From the NCBI GenBank assembly GCA_016935175.1, contig JAFGRK010000030.1, positions 1 through 55,982 of the forward strand: a stretch of 55,982 bases of DNA, in the 5' to 3' direction. Source of the DNA: Candidatus Woesearchaeota archaeon. GTDB lineage: Archaea; Nanobdellota; Nanobdellia; Woesearchaeales; SM23-78. This document shows positions 24,085 to 33,801 of the stretch, piece by piece. The translations under genes were made by a program, and so were the position numbers. The notes below the pieces were generated by a model. The model searched no databases. It was not told the origin of the DNA and saw only the letters and a program-made list of their open reading frames with translations. Numbering within the stretch: position 1 is the first letter of the stretch; every line of letters starts with the position of its first letter.

Positions 24085-24516
24085 ATGGCCGCAGAGCAAT
24101 TCATAATAAACGCGTACGCAGCAATAGTAAGCTGGACCTACATACTCCTGACCATACTCCTAATAGTCAAGATAATACAGTTCTTCACAGGCGGGGGTCT
24201 TGGGTGGGGTGGAGGGAGGACTACAAACCCTGAGAGAGACCCTGATGGAGAATACAAAAATGAACCTGGAAAAGACACTGGTAAAGATAAAGAAAGAAAG
24301 CAAAAGAAAGCCAAGAATGAATACACTAATCTTGATGTGAACAGGAGTGGAAGAGTCAAATTTAAAGTCCAAGATCAAGAAAAAAGGCCTGTCAGCAATG
24401 CAGAAATCATTATAGCACCCACCCGAAGAAGGGTTAAGGGGATTGAAGCACAAGCAGCCAACCAGGGGCGAGTAGTGCCTGAAGGGGAAGCAACAGGACA
24501 GGTTGAAGGTGAATAA
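24085..24516 (+). CDS. Small membrane-anchored protein with Ig-like tail
   Basis: This 143-aa protein has one N-terminal membrane helix (SWTYILLTILLIVKIIQFF), a Gly-rich hinge (GGGLGWGGGR), a long Lys/Glu/Asp linker and a short beta-rich end (GRVKFKVQDQEKRPVSNAEIII) resembling the first strands of a carboxypeptidase-regulatory/Ig-like fold. It starts 19 bp after the preceding gene and ends 27 bp before the 1264-aa gene. It could anchor the giant protein at the membrane. No known family. Confidence 0.6.
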   Translation: MAAEQFIINAYAAIVSWTYILLTILLIVKIIQFFTGGGLGWGGGRTTNPERDPDGEYKNEPGKDTGKDKERKQKKAKNEYTNLDVNRSGRVKFKVQDQEKRPVSNAEIIIAPTRRRVKGIEAQAANQGRVVPEGEATGQVEGE

Positions 24517-24542
24517 GCAGAATAGGATTAGGCAGATGAAAC

Positions 24543-27500
24543 ATGGGACTAATTAATGGGATAAAAAAGCTCTTTGCAAGGAAGCCTAGGTTTGACACTA
24601 TCTTAGAGCCATTTGCAGTGAAGTTCCACACTGATAAAAGCGGAGAGACTGATAATAGAGAAGTCTATACTGGTTCCTACGGATTAAGAATATTAGTGGA
24701 TGATGAGAGGTGCTATGATGTACTGGACGTCGGTGGCTATAAAGATGATAACAATTTGACCATTATAGAAGGAGATAATGGAATAAAAACCATTACTATC
24801 AAAAGGCCAACTCTAGGCTGGCAGGTAGAGCCTAACAGCCCATTGGACCTCGATAGATGCAGATGCCCTGGTCTTAATGATATTCCGGAAGTCAAGTTCA
24901 CAATTTACATTAAGATGCCACAGCACACTCCAGTGACTCAGTTCGCCAAGTGGTGGAATGTACTTTTCAGAGGAAGGGCCTTGGTAGGAGGAGATGTTGA
25001 CATATATCTCACAAATGAAAACCATTTAGGCGAAGAGATCCGTGTCTATAACCGACCTTTAACAGTCAACATACCTGGAATACCACCCACCACCATCCCC
25101 CGCCTAAGAGTGGTAGATGGAAGGAAAGGAAGAAGCGCATTTGACACGCTTCAGAGAGACCTAGCACTAGACATGCAAGTGACTGGCATGATGAATTGGG
25201 AGATGCTCAAGGACACTTTCACCAATAGAGGATACTTGATTTGCGCTATGTTCACTAATGAGGAACTAGAGCATATTGAGAAAGGCACCTATGATGTGAA
25301 CATTAAGATAACTTATGGAGAGGTGAGGCAGCACTTTGCTATAGGAAAAATCCGTTTTGAAGAAGGAGTGCCTGCCAACATCACCTTGAAATTTGAAAGG
25401 CAAAGGCCTGCCCGTACGCCTGGAATCCATGAGAATACAGATATTCATGACAACAAGATAAGGGCTGACGGGGTTGATTTTGCCCAGTACGTGGTAGATG
25501 CCAGCTATAATGATGGCAACGTAGGGAGAAAGCCTGATGGGATGGAGCTGACTATTGACACTGTCTTAAATGGCATTTCTAACACTGCATTTGCCCCTCT
25601 GCCAGCAGGTGCATCCCGTGGTATGGCTGGATTAACTCCTGGAAATGTTTTTAGAACTGTCTTAAGGATGGGAAAAACCCCTCCCTTCCTAGTGCCTTCG
25701 TGCCTAGCAACAGGACAAATCGCATTGACGGCGAGAATGCTTCATGCTCAACCTGCTGAAACGCACATAGAAGTTGTTGGCCATAAAATAGAACTGATAG
25801 GTACGCCTCGTCAAGTAACTGTTGAATCCCATATGAGGATGAAGCTAACAGTAAAAGTGGTAGACCTTATCAATGATTCTCCAATCAACTGGAATGGCAG
25901 AGGAGCAGGAGTTCCTGGACCTGAACTGCATTTCAGCACTGAAACCCATACGGCAAAATTCGTTGCCCATGGCGGAGCAGCTGCAGCTGCAGCAAATCCT
26001 TTGGCAATTAATGTCCGAGAAGATGGAACTGCTGAAGTTGACTTGATACCAGGTGATGAAACTGGTGAAATCGCAGTCACCGTAACAATGGACCACCGTG
26101 TAAAAGAGCCGCTGAATTTCCAAGTGCAGCTTAAGCCTATCGAGCTTGAGTGGACGGATAATAAAGACCTAAAAATTGTAACGAACATGGATGAAAGCCG
26201 ATCATTGCAGTTCGGAGTCCAAGCGAAACGCACAGATGGAGGGTCTGAAGGAAAAGTTCCTAATGCTGAAATCACAGTCTCAATAGAGAATATCGATGAA
26301 AAGAGGACTGAGGAAGGGCAAGTCTACCCGTACATTTATGATGTCAATGCGCCGGCTGTCAAAGCCCAAACTATAAAGGTAAAAACCAATGATGATGGAG
26401 TTGCGCATATTGGATTTGTCTCAGGCGAAATTGCCAGGGAAGAAGTAAAAATCACAGCTCAAACCCTGAGCGCAAAAAGCATAAGTAGGACTATCAAGAT
26501 CATACACCCGGTAGTCAGAATTATCAATGTATTTAGTGAACATGAAGGAGACATGCTTAACATGCACCAACCTAGAGGAACCACTCTCAGAAACCCACCT
26601 GCGCCTCCTCCTAATTTTGGATTCACAATCGGCGGCAACGCCAAATTTGGGTTCATGAAATATAAAAGATATCTCATCCAGGCTTCAGTGGAAGCTCCTG
26701 GGGATGACACCAATGTGGTTCCTGATGGCATCGAGGTGATGTTCAGCTTCCAAAGGGAAAAGGATATCGGTGAATTTAAGCTGCATAGCCAAGATTACCC
26801 TTTTGTCGGTACAGAGCAGCCTAACCAAAAGCACGTCAAGGTAAAGGATGGAATTGCCAAGGTCGAATATGTAGTGGAAAGCCTTGACCCTCTTGAAAGG
26901 TTCTTTGCAATCTATGCCAAGCTGCCATTCTCAAAGAATCAGGACCAAGTGCTAATCCCAATCATTCAGTATGGTACGCCAACAGTCCCGCCAGACCCAG
27001 AAGAGCCTATCCCTGGTTATGGTCAGCCGAAGGTTAATCAAGTCTTAGAGCTTCTCGGAGAGACAAAGACAAACAAAATCGCATCATTGACAGTTGGACC
27101 GTCACGCATTTCTGCTGCTCCATTGGGAGTTAAGCTTCACCAGATATGTTCGCCAAGGATTAAGGACCTAAGAGCAAATGCGACCTTATTCACAGAGTGG
27201 GAGCTCAGGGCAATGTCTAAAGAAGGACCTAAGCTTGTCGCTTCTTTGGAGAAAGACTCCCATCCTATGTTTAGCCAGATTTTCAGGAGCATAATCTTCA
27301 ATAGGACAAATTCAAAATCTAGGGATGTGTATGAGGCTACACATCCTAAGGGTCACCTGCTGGATAAAGATAAATATTTGACTTACATAAACGGATGGTC
27401 AACTCAGACTGAAGGTGAAAAGTCCTGGATATTTGAGCTTAATGCAAATGAAAAACTTCTACAAAATTTAGATAAACCTATACTTTTCGAACTCAAGGTA

Positions 27501-28337
27501 CGCACATATGCTATAGATTTCTCTCATCTTATAAACCTAGACCGAGTTCCATCTTTAGAGTTCAACCAGTTTATGATTTTATTCATCAAGTACTGCATGT
27601 GGAATAAACCGCATATAGAAAAGGCTAAGCACGTATTAGAAATAGATTGGAATGAAACGATAGAACAGATTGCCATAGAAGGTAAGCTAAAAGGCTTGTT
27701 ATCAACTCAGTTTGTTGGAGATGCGTACAGCAAGCCAATAACTGAAATTATAAACGCAGCAAGGAAAGCAAGGACAGTTCCTAGCAAGTTCTATGAAGAG
27801 TGGAGAGGAACGAAAGAAAAGGAACTGGCTGATGAAGCAATTGTTTACTTTATAATCAGAAAAGAAAGGACGGCGACAATAGAGGTAAACGACGGCAATG
27901 TAGAGTCTAAATTCAACTCTAGAGACAGCACTGAGTTCTTCCTCCTTGAAGACCTTGATGGTAAGAAAGAGGATGCTGAGATAAGGGAAGTTGACAAGGT
28001 GCTTGAGAAAATAGATAACGATATTAAGAATTTTATGAAAGGTAAAAAGAAGGAAGAAATGCTTAAATGGCACAAAAAGAAAGATGCTGATGCGCTTGAA
28101 AAGCTAGCGAAGGAGATTGAAGAGCTAAGCGCTAAACATAAAGAATTTTTCCAAGACCCTAAAGTTAAAGCAGTTTATGAAGATGGAATTAAAACTCTGA
28201 AAGAAACTGCTAAGATGTATAAGGACGGACATACTAGCGAAAAAATGAATAAAGATAAACTAGGAACGTTGATGGAAGAAATTCTTTGGATTGAAAAGAC
28301 CGTTAAGTATCTGAATAATTTGAAAAGGAAAAAATAA
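24543..28337 (+). CDS. Giant 1264-aa Ig-like protein
   Basis: No signal peptide or membrane helix is visible despite an extracellular-style composition. The N-terminal half is beta-rich; about residues 590-660 contain an invasin/Big-1-like unit (IKVKTNDDGVAHIGFVSGE), and similar Ig-like strands occur near 480-520 and 730-830 (VPDGIEVMFSFQ). A Pro-rich hinge (PTVPPDPEEPIPGYG) near 815-830 leads to an alpha-helical C-terminus rich in Lys and Glu. The codons and A+T level match the adjacent small genes. It sits in an operon behind two membrane proteins, suggesting a surface or secreted structure exported by an unrecognised route, or a large cytoplasmic scaffold. Confidence 0.7.
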   Translation: MGLINGIKKLFARKPRFDTILEPFAVKFHTDKSGETDNREVYTGSYGLRILVDDERCYDVLDVGGYKDDNNLTIIEGDNGIKTITIKRPTLGWQVEPNSPLDLDRCRCPGLNDIPEVKFTIYIKMPQHTPVTQFAKWWNVLFRGRALVGGDVDIYLTNENHLGEEIRVYNRPLTVNIPGIPPTTIPRLRVVDGRKGRSAFDTLQRDLALDMQVTGMMNWEMLKDTFTNRGYLICAMFTNEELEHIEKGTYDVNIKITYGEVRQHFAIGKIRFEEGVPANITLKFERQRPARTPGIHENTDIHDNKIRADGVDFAQYVVDASYNDGNVGRKPDGMELTIDTVLNGISNTAFAPLPAGASRGMAGLTPGNVFRTVLRMGKTPPFLVPSCLATGQIALTARMLHAQPAETHIEVVGHKIELIGTPRQVTVESHMRMKLTVKVVDLINDSPINWNGRGAGVPGPELHFSTETHTAKFVAHGGAAAAAANPLAINVREDGTAEVDLIPGDETGEIAVTVTMDHRVKEPLNFQVQLKPIELEWTDNKDLKIVTNMDESRSLQFGVQAKRTDGGSEGKVPNAEITVSIENIDEKRTEEGQVYPYIYDVNAPAVKAQTIKVKTNDDGVAHIGFVSGEIAREEVKITAQTLSAKSISRTIKIIHPVVRIINVFSEHEGDMLNMHQPRGTTLRNPPAPPPNFGFTIGGNAKFGFMKYKRYLIQASVEAPGDDTNVVPDGIEVMFSFQREKDIGEFKLHSQDYPFVGTEQPNQKHVKVKDGIAKVEYVVESLDPLERFFAIYAKLPFSKNQDQVLIPIIQYGTPTVPPDPEEPIPGYGQPKVNQVLELLGETKTNKIASLTVGPSRISAAPLGVKLHQICSPRIKDLRANATLFTEWELRAMSKEGPKLVASLEKDSHPMFSQIFRSIIFNRTNSKSRDVYEATHPKGHLLDKDKYLTYINGWSTQTEGEKSWIFELNANEKLLQNLDKPILFELKVRTYAIDFSHLINLDRVPSLEFNQFMILFIKYCMWNKPHIEKAKHVLEIDWNETIEQIAIEGKLKGLLSTQFVGDAYSKPITEIINAARKARTVPSKFYEEWRGTKEKELADEAIVYFIIRKERTATIEVNDGNVESKFNSRDSTEFFLLEDLDGKKEDAEIREVDKVLEKIDNDIKNFMKGKKKEEMLKWHKKKDADALEKLAKEIEELSAKHKEFFQDPKVKAVYEDGIKTLKETAKMYKDGHTSEKMNKDKLGTLMEEILWIEKTVKYLNNLKRKK

Positions 28338-28392
28338 TGATAATACTAAATAAGTCATTAATTGATAAGATAAACAATTAGGGTGAACTACC

Positions 28393-29328
28393 ATGGTAAC
28401 TACACAACTTGATTTTTTGCATTTGAGGACAACGGCAGGGCTTGCTCAGCAGGTGAGGCGTGTAGCTGGGAGGATGAAGCGCAAGAACTTTCCTAAGCAC
28501 ATTGCCGAGGAGGAGGAGAAGCTCAAGACAGCCATTGAAAAAGGTGAGATTGACAGTGTCAATGAGGCATTCGACAAGCTCCTGAAATTTGAGGAGAAAG
28601 AAGAGCACTACCTTTACCTGATTGAAAAAGATGAGCTCGTATTGCTGAATGAGGAGGAAAAGATAGCTTTCAAGGAGAAGGATATTGAGAACCAGCTTAA
28701 GCCTTTTATTGCCCAGCTCCAGGATGAAAAGCTCATGGCTGAGTTCCAGAAGAAGGTTGATGAGCCCTTGGCCAAGGTTTGCTATGACATCCATGCCAGG
28801 ACTGATCAGATCAGGAGGGTATTGGCTTATTTAAAGGAGGATAATGTTGCTGGTGTCAGCAGGCAGGATTTCATCAACAGCTTGAGGTCAGAGAGAGGGC
28901 TTGAGAGGACTATAAGGCGCGAGGCTAGGCTTGAGAAGAAGTATGCTAAGCATGAGAAGAGCGGCATTGAGAAGCTTTACGGGCTTTTCAAGGAGATTAC
29001 TGATGATATTAAGCAGAACAAGAGGGAGCTAGCCCTTAAGAAGCTTCATGAGTTCATGAAGAAAGACCAGAAAATCTTTGATGAGATGAAGGCTGAGGCT
29101 GATTACATCTATGACATAATACTGAAAGGCACTTACCTCTATGTTAAGCTATTGGAGTTCATCAAGGACAAATTGCCTGCTATTGTAAAGCAGCTGGAGG
29201 ATGAGAAGTTCCCTGAGACTGAGCTGGCTGGAATGAAGAAGGAAGTTGACGAGTGGTTCAAGGAGCTCTGGAACCATATTAATAACATCTACTCGCTTGC
29301 CAGGTACCAAGAGATACGTGCCAGGTAA
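28393..29328 (+). CDS. Helical, charged protein downstream of the giant gene
   Basis: This 311-aa protein starts after GGGTGAAC. It is almost wholly alpha-helical with a basic start (QQVRRVAGRMKRKNFPKHI) and alternating Glu/Lys helices. No Cys cluster, signal or membrane helix. It begins 55 bp after the giant gene, with codon use closer to the rest of the chromosome, so it may or may not belong to that operon. No family recognised. Confidence 0.6.
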   Translation: MVTTQLDFLHLRTTAGLAQQVRRVAGRMKRKNFPKHIAEEEEKLKTAIEKGEIDSVNEAFDKLLKFEEKEEHYLYLIEKDELVLLNEEEKIAFKEKDIENQLKPFIAQLQDEKLMAEFQKKVDEPLAKVCYDIHARTDQIRRVLAYLKEDNVAGVSRQDFINSLRSERGLERTIRREARLEKKYAKHEKSGIEKLYGLFKEITDDIKQNKRELALKKLHEFMKKDQKIFDEMKAEADYIYDIILKGTYLYVKLLEFIKDKLPAIVKQLEDEKFPETELAGMKKEVDEWFKELWNHINNIYSLARYQEIRAR

Positions 29329-29454
29329 GCATTAGTATTATTTTCTTTTTTTGCTCTTACTCCATTATGGAGAGAATAGCTCAAGGGCTGCAAGGTTTAT
29401 TTTTTAATCAAAGAACTCGTTAAAAAAATTTAATAAAAAAATTTGCAGCTCAGC

Positions 29455-29580
29455 TTAACATATCTTTAAGCTTCCCAAAGGAATGTATCCCTTGCATATC
29501 AGCCACATGAGAAGCAGTCCTACTAAAAATCCCACTATTATGGCCACAACTGGATGGTGAAGGTATCCTTTCTTGTTCAT
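29455..29580 (-). CDS. Single-helix small membrane protein (41 aa)
   Basis: ATG at 29580 follows GAGGTGAT by 6-7 bases. The product has a basic start (NKKGYLHH), one helix (PVVAIIVGFLVGLLLMWLI) and a short end. The clean ribosome binding site supports it. Function unknown. Confidence 0.6.
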   Translation of the reverse strand: MNKKGYLHHPVVAIIVGFLVGLLLMWLICKGYIPLGSLKIC

Positions 29581-29645
29581 TAAAAATCACCTCGCTTATT
29601 TTATTACTTTTTATTCTCTGGTTATATAAATATTTCTATTTTATC

Positions 29646-30323
29646 CTATCTTTTGGCAGAAACTGCTATGAAGGTGCTGCCTAGCAGGTATTCCCTAGAT
29701 TGTGCGTTGCCAAAGATTTTTTTCATCTCGCCGATGATATCCTTTCGCTCATAGCTTTTTGACCAACGCAACACCTTGAGCAACGGGTTTAGGAAGGCAA
29801 AGCCTTTGCCAAAGTCCTTCCCATCCAGAACTACTAGCCTGCCTCCTCTCTTGAGGGCAGAATAACATCCCCTCAGGGCTTTCTTGTGCTCTGGCATTGC
29901 GCTCAGGCCTATGATTGAGATTATGGCATCAACAGAGCCAGGCTTGAGCTTTAGCTTGGCAGCATCCTGCCTTATCAGCTCCACGTTCTCCCATTTTTTT
30001 CTTGCCACCAGTTTTTTGCATTGGGTTATCATCTCATCTACATAGTCTACGCCAATTATTTTTCCTTCTGGGCCTACTTTCTCCTGCAGTTTCTTGAGCA
30101 TGATGCCTGGGCCGCATCCTAGGTCCAGCACCACGTCGCCTTTTTTCAGCTCAAGCGCCTCGACTGCTTTTTTGCGCAAATAATTATCAAATATGAAGAA
30201 TGAGGAGGAAAGCCTGTAAACCAATGGGGACTTCCCCCAGTAAGAGTATACTTCCTTCACTGTCTGGAGGGAATATGATTGTGCTCTCTGCTTTTTTTGC
30301 TTTTTCTTTGCCAAGAAAAACAA
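29646..30323 (-). CDS. Class I SAM-dependent methyltransferase (UbiE-like)
   Basis: The Rossmann motifs are intact: VLDLGCGPGIMLKKL (motif I), IIGVDYVDEMI (motif II), LIRQDAAKLKL, and DAIISIIGLSAMPE before a GGRLVVLDGKDF strand, matching UbiE/COQ5-type enzymes acting on lipids or small molecules. The start is a TTG at 30323, with another TTG three codons on; neither has a clear Shine-Dalgarno. It ends with a short FIAVSAKR strand. The substrate cannot be read from the sequence. Confidence 0.8.
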   Translation of the reverse strand: MFFLAKKKQKKQRAQSYSLQTVKEVYSYWGKSPLVYRLSSSFFIFDNYLRKKAVEALELKKGDVVLDLGCGPGIMLKKLQEKVGPEGKIIGVDYVDEMITQCKKLVARKKWENVELIRQDAAKLKLKPGSVDAIISIIGLSAMPEHKKALRGCYSALKRGGRLVVLDGKDFGKGFAFLNPLLKVLRWSKSYERKDIIGEMKKIFGNAQSREYLLGSTFIAVSAKR

Positions 30324-30359
30324 TGTTTAGAAACTGCTTTATTAAATGTTTTTATTGCT

Positions 30360-30614
30360 TCATTCGATCTTGACTTTCTTGCCTATGGCCTGGCCTGGCA
30401 TGCCTGTCTCGAATATCACTCGCACTGCGCCCTTGTTGCCGTGGCTAGAAGCTACCTTTCCGACCATGTCTTTCTTGCCGGTATTGTACAAGACTTTCTT
30501 GCCTACGAGGCTCTTGGCCTTTTCCTTGCCGTCGATGCCTTCAGGTATCACTATCATATGGTTCTTGTAGGTCCTTTTCCTGCTTCTCCTGAAATTGTTG
30601 ATTACTCCTTGCAT
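30360..30614 (-). CDS. rpl35ae: Ribosomal protein eL33 (L35Ae)
   Basis: This 84-aa basic protein matches L35Ae: QGVINNFRRSRKRTYKNHM, a KKVLYNTGKK loop, GKVASSHGNKGAVRVIF and the PGQAIGKKVKI end. It binds the large subunit. It is found in archaea and eukaryotes but not bacteria, supporting the taxonomic call. The ATG is followed by CAAGGAGTA; the promoter CTTTTTAAACACTA lies about 25-35 nt upstream on this strand. Confidence 0.92.
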   Translation of the reverse strand: MQGVINNFRRSRKRTYKNHMIVIPEGIDGKEKAKSLVGKKVLYNTGKKDMVGKVASSHGNKGAVRVIFETGMPGQAIGKKVKIE

Positions 30615-30836
30615 TTTTAGTCTTGTCTCTGGATTTGGTTAGTGTTTAAAAAGCTTGTGCTTTGCAAAAATGCTGTGATTTCATTGGTGATAGGACCATG
30701 ATGCTGCACACTGCAGTGATGAGTAGGTTTTTATCTTGGAAAACCGAAATATTTAAATACTTGCACTACCAGAATACATTTTTAGCTACCAATATCGATT
30801 TATATTCAGCTAAGCTTGCAACGAGGTGTGATACGG

Positions 30837-31520
30837 ATGGACAGCGTAGAGCAGACTATCAGGATGAATAATCTTTCTAAGGAACTCAGGAAGTACGGTT
30901 TTGCACAAAGCTCTCAAGAAGCCATTGCCCAGGCAGGGGAAATCTATGGCGCAGACACCCAAGAGATGGATGCCCAGATTGAGCTAGCCCAGATGACTAA
31001 AGCCCAGTTCGACGAGATTGTCAACAAGATGCAAAGGATGTGGCTTTTCAAGAACGCCACAGACCAGAAAATCAACCTGCTGGCAGACCAATTGGTTAAA
31101 GTCACAGACAAGCTCAATGAGCTTATCAAGACCATCAGCCTGATAGAGATGAACCAGGCAGTTTTTGACAAGAAGCTGAACGCCCTGAAAGACACTGTGC
31201 ACTCATCACGAATAGAAGAGCCACGCCATGCCCAGAAGCCACAATCTAGGGAATCAAGACACGTCGAGGAGTCCTCGGAAAAAGAGGTACAAAAAAAGCT
31301 GGACAAGCCCATTGACCGCAATGGGGTTGCTCCAGCCGATGTATCAGTTGAGAACATATTCTACTGCGGGGACAAGCCAAGGCCTCAGCCGCAGATATCT
31401 AGCCAGCCCACGCCGCAAACAGCGCCAGACAGGAAATTGGACCAGCCCATAGACAGGAACGGGGTTGCTCCAGCTGATGTATCGGTTGAGAAGATATTCT
31501 ATTGCGGCAATAAGCGCTGA
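30837..31520 (+). CDS. Coiled-coil protein with duplicated C-terminal DVSVExIFYCG motif
   Basis: From the ATG after GAGGTGTGAT the protein is 227 aa. Residues 1-30 form a basic helix (TIRMNNLSKELRKYGFA), then a long helix (residues 60-120), then a Pro/Gln/Arg-rich linker carrying two near-identical copies of LDxPIDRNGVAPADVSVE-(N/K)-IFYCG, about 52 residues apart, the second at the extreme C-terminus. The duplicated tail looks like a short linear docking motif. No known domain. Confidence 0.6.
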   Translation: MDSVEQTIRMNNLSKELRKYGFAQSSQEAIAQAGEIYGADTQEMDAQIELAQMTKAQFDEIVNKMQRMWLFKNATDQKINLLADQLVKVTDKLNELIKTISLIEMNQAVFDKKLNALKDTVHSSRIEEPRHAQKPQSRESRHVEESSEKEVQKKLDKPIDRNGVAPADVSVENIFYCGDKPRPQPQISSQPTPQTAPDRKLDQPIDRNGVAPADVSVEKIFYCGNKR

Positions 31521-31570
31521 AAATAAGCTGCAGAGAATAAGCAATTCTAAGAAGCAGATTCATCTAAAGC

Positions 31571-32401
31571 TCAGAGCCTTTCATATTCTCTTTTCATAAG
31601 CGCAGCATCCTCTTCAAGGTTAGGGCTTTCATTAATGATGCAGCCCTTGCACCCGAAGTCCTTGAGCGCCCTTAAGAGCTCCTTGTACTTGATATCTGAG
31701 TCTTTAAGCACCAGGTGGTTGCGCTCTCCCTTCTCAGAATACTCAATCCCAGACATGTGGATGTGCATGTTGTCAAGAGCTTGCCTCCCAATGCCCTTTT
31801 CAAGCCTTTCAAGGACAGAACTAAACTCAGCATAGGAATTCACCTTGCCATTGCTCCTGGCGTGCAGATGGGCGAAATCAACGCAGGGCATCACCTGCTC
31901 TACTTCCTGGCTCAGCCTTATAATCTCATCCACATCACCGAACTGAGTTGCCTTGCCTGTCGTCTCAGGCCTCACCCATAGCTTAATACCCTCACCCTTA
32001 AGAGTTCGTATAATATCATTTAGGTGGCTCTTTACAACCTGATAAACCTTTTCCTTGTCCATGCCGATATAGTAAGCAGCGTGGAAAGTTATGCTATAAG
32101 CGCTGCAAAGATGCGCAATCCTGGCAGTGTCAAGAACCCTTTTCACACTAGCCTGGGTTATTGCGCTGTCTGCAGAATTAAGGTTGATGTAATAAGGCCC
32201 ATGCGCAGTAAGCACAATCCCATGCTTCTCAGCCAAGGCCTTGACCTGCTTTGCCATTGCAGGAGCCATCCTAACGCCTCTCACAAACTCCAGCTCCATG
32301 CAGCCCAATCCTAGCTTCTTGACTTGAGGCACGCCATCAAAAGTGCTCCTTGAAGGAGCGCTCAGAGGAACGCCTGCAGGCCCGAATAATAGCTCTTTCA
32401 T
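31571..32401 (-). CDS. Endonuclease IV / xylose isomerase-like TIM barrel
   Basis: The chosen ATG (32401) gives 276 aa, beginning MKELLFGPAGVPLS, which matches the usual start of the family. Metal-ligand positions of the AP endonuclease 2 fold are visible: TAHGPYYINL, TFHAAYY, RPETTGK, CVDFAHLHAR, MHIHMSG and a final NESP. Endonuclease IV cleaves DNA at abasic sites; several archaeal relatives are annotated as AP endonuclease or sugar isomerase. The fold is confident; the reaction is not. It lies downstream of gdhA, separated by element H. Confidence 0.8.
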   Translation of the reverse strand: MKELLFGPAGVPLSAPSRSTFDGVPQVKKLGLGCMELEFVRGVRMAPAMAKQVKALAEKHGIVLTAHGPYYINLNSADSAITQASVKRVLDTARIAHLCSAYSITFHAAYYIGMDKEKVYQVVKSHLNDIIRTLKGEGIKLWVRPETTGKATQFGDVDEIIRLSQEVEQVMPCVDFAHLHARSNGKVNSYAEFSSVLERLEKGIGRQALDNMHIHMSGIEYSEKGERNHLVLKDSDIKYKELLRALKDFGCKGCIINESPNLEEDAALMKREYERL

Positions 32402-32430
32402 GACAAACACCTTAAACGAAATTCCAAACG

Positions 32431-32550
32431 AAATTCTTGACCTACTACGCTTCACTCGCTCTTGATGCTCGCTCAGCTTCGTCTCGCCATTGCCCGCCAG
32501 CAACAAAAGGTGCTGGCAAGGCAAACAAAGGCTTCGACGGTCAAGAATTT
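32431..32550. repeat. Structured intergenic element H
   Basis: Arms AAATTCTTGACC (32431-32442) and GGTCAAGAATTT (32539-32550) are perfect inverted repeats. Inside is a nested stem TTGCC...CCAGCA/TGCTGG...GGCAA with an ACAAAAGG loop and a CTCGCTC direct duplication. It lies between two tandem minus-strand genes. Confidence 0.6.
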
Positions 32551-32565
32551 TACTTTAACCCTCAC

Positions 32566-33678
32566 CTATGCCTTAGCAGCCTTCTTCTCAGCCCTCTTCT
32601 TGATCCTCTCAAGAGCAACATGCATCGCAGCATCCCTAGGCTTGATCTTGAGCTTCTTAGCAGTCTTGAGCACCTTGGCAGTGTTCTTCACAACCTTGGC
32701 CTCTACCATCTTGAACATCCTCTCAGGAGTGCCACCGATGTACTCAACATAGCTGCTGATGACTCCCCCAGCATTAGCCACAAAGTCAGGCACCACCAGG
32801 ATGCCCTTCTGGTGCAAGTACTCTTCAATGTCCGCAGTGGTTGGTATGTTAGAGCCTTCAACCACAATCTTAGCCTTGATGCTGTCCTTGTTAGCCTCTG
32901 TGATGAGGTCAGGCACAGCAGCAGTGATGAGGATGTCAGCTTCTACCCCTACAATTTCCTTGCCATCAAGCACTTGGGCTCCAGGATAAGCAGTCACGCT
33001 TCCCTTCTCTTTCTTGGCTTCTGCCAGTTTCATGAAGTCCATTCCTTCAGGCACATAAGCCACTCCCTTGCTGTCGCTCACAGCCACGAGCTTAGCGCCC
33101 TTCTCTGTCAGGAACTTGGCAGCATACACGCCTACATTGCCAAAGCCTTCAACAGCAAAAGTCATTTCCTTGAGGTCTAATTTCAAGTGCTTAACAGCCA
33201 TAAGGGTTGCGTGGTGTACTCCAAAGCCAGTGCTTCCAAGCTCATGAGGCAGCCCTCCCATGTCTGAAGGCTTGCCTGTGCAGCTCTTCAATGAGCCATT
33301 AGCCTCTGCAAAGACTTTCATCTCATGCTCTGCAGTGTTGATGTCTGGCGCAGCCACATAGACTTTTGGGCAGACCACCTTGAGGGCTTTTGAGAAAGCA
33401 GCTATCACTGCGCCTTTCTGCTCAGGGCTCATCTGCTTAGGGTTAGCAATGATGCCTGACTTGCCCCCTCCAAACGGCAAGCCTGCAAGGCTGCACTTAT
33501 AAGTCATAGCCCTGGCTAGCTTGGCAACCTCATCAATGCTCACTGTGGGAGTCATCCTTATGCCTCCCTTAGCAGGACCTAGCGTTGTGTTATCTATCAC
33601 CACAAAGCCGTGCATGCCTGTCTTTGCATCAAACACTTCCAGAATCTTCTCTGGGCCAATCTCATCATGAGAAACCAT
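32566..33678 (-). CDS. gdhA: Glu/Leu/Phe/Val dehydrogenase (probable glutamate dehydrogenase)
   Basis: The 370-aa enzyme (ATG after GGAGGTAGTG) links glutamate and 2-oxoglutarate. The N-terminal domain has GPAKGGIR, MTYKCSLAGLPFGGGKSGI with the catalytic lysine, and APDINT; the Rossmann domain has FAVEGFGNVGVYAAKFL, and NAGGVISSYVEYI near the end is also characteristic. It is shorter than hexameric GDH (about 410-420) and has a Lys/Ala-rich C-terminus. Substrate choice among Glu, Leu, Val or Phe cannot be fixed by eye; the gene symbol is the most likely case. Confidence 0.85.
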   Translation of the reverse strand: MVSHDEIGPEKILEVFDAKTGMHGFVVIDNTTLGPAKGGIRMTPTVSIDEVAKLARAMTYKCSLAGLPFGGGKSGIIANPKQMSPEQKGAVIAAFSKALKVVCPKVYVAAPDINTAEHEMKVFAEANGSLKSCTGKPSDMGGLPHELGSTGFGVHHATLMAVKHLKLDLKEMTFAVEGFGNVGVYAAKFLTEKGAKLVAVSDSKGVAYVPEGMDFMKLAEAKKEKGSVTAYPGAQVLDGKEIVGVEADILITAAVPDLITEANKDSIKAKIVVEGSNIPTTADIEEYLHQKGILVVPDFVANAGGVISSYVEYIGGTPERMFKMVEAKVVKNTAKVLKTAKKLKIKPRDAAMHVALERIKKRAEKKAAKA

Positions 33679-33801
33679 TTTCACTACCTCCATTAACATA
33701 TCAAAAATGTTGTTTTATGAAGAAAAAAGCCTTGGTTTTTAATATTTTGCGGATTATAAGCCAGTTAGCCTAAAAACAAGCGCTAAACTAGTGAAGGGAT
33801 T

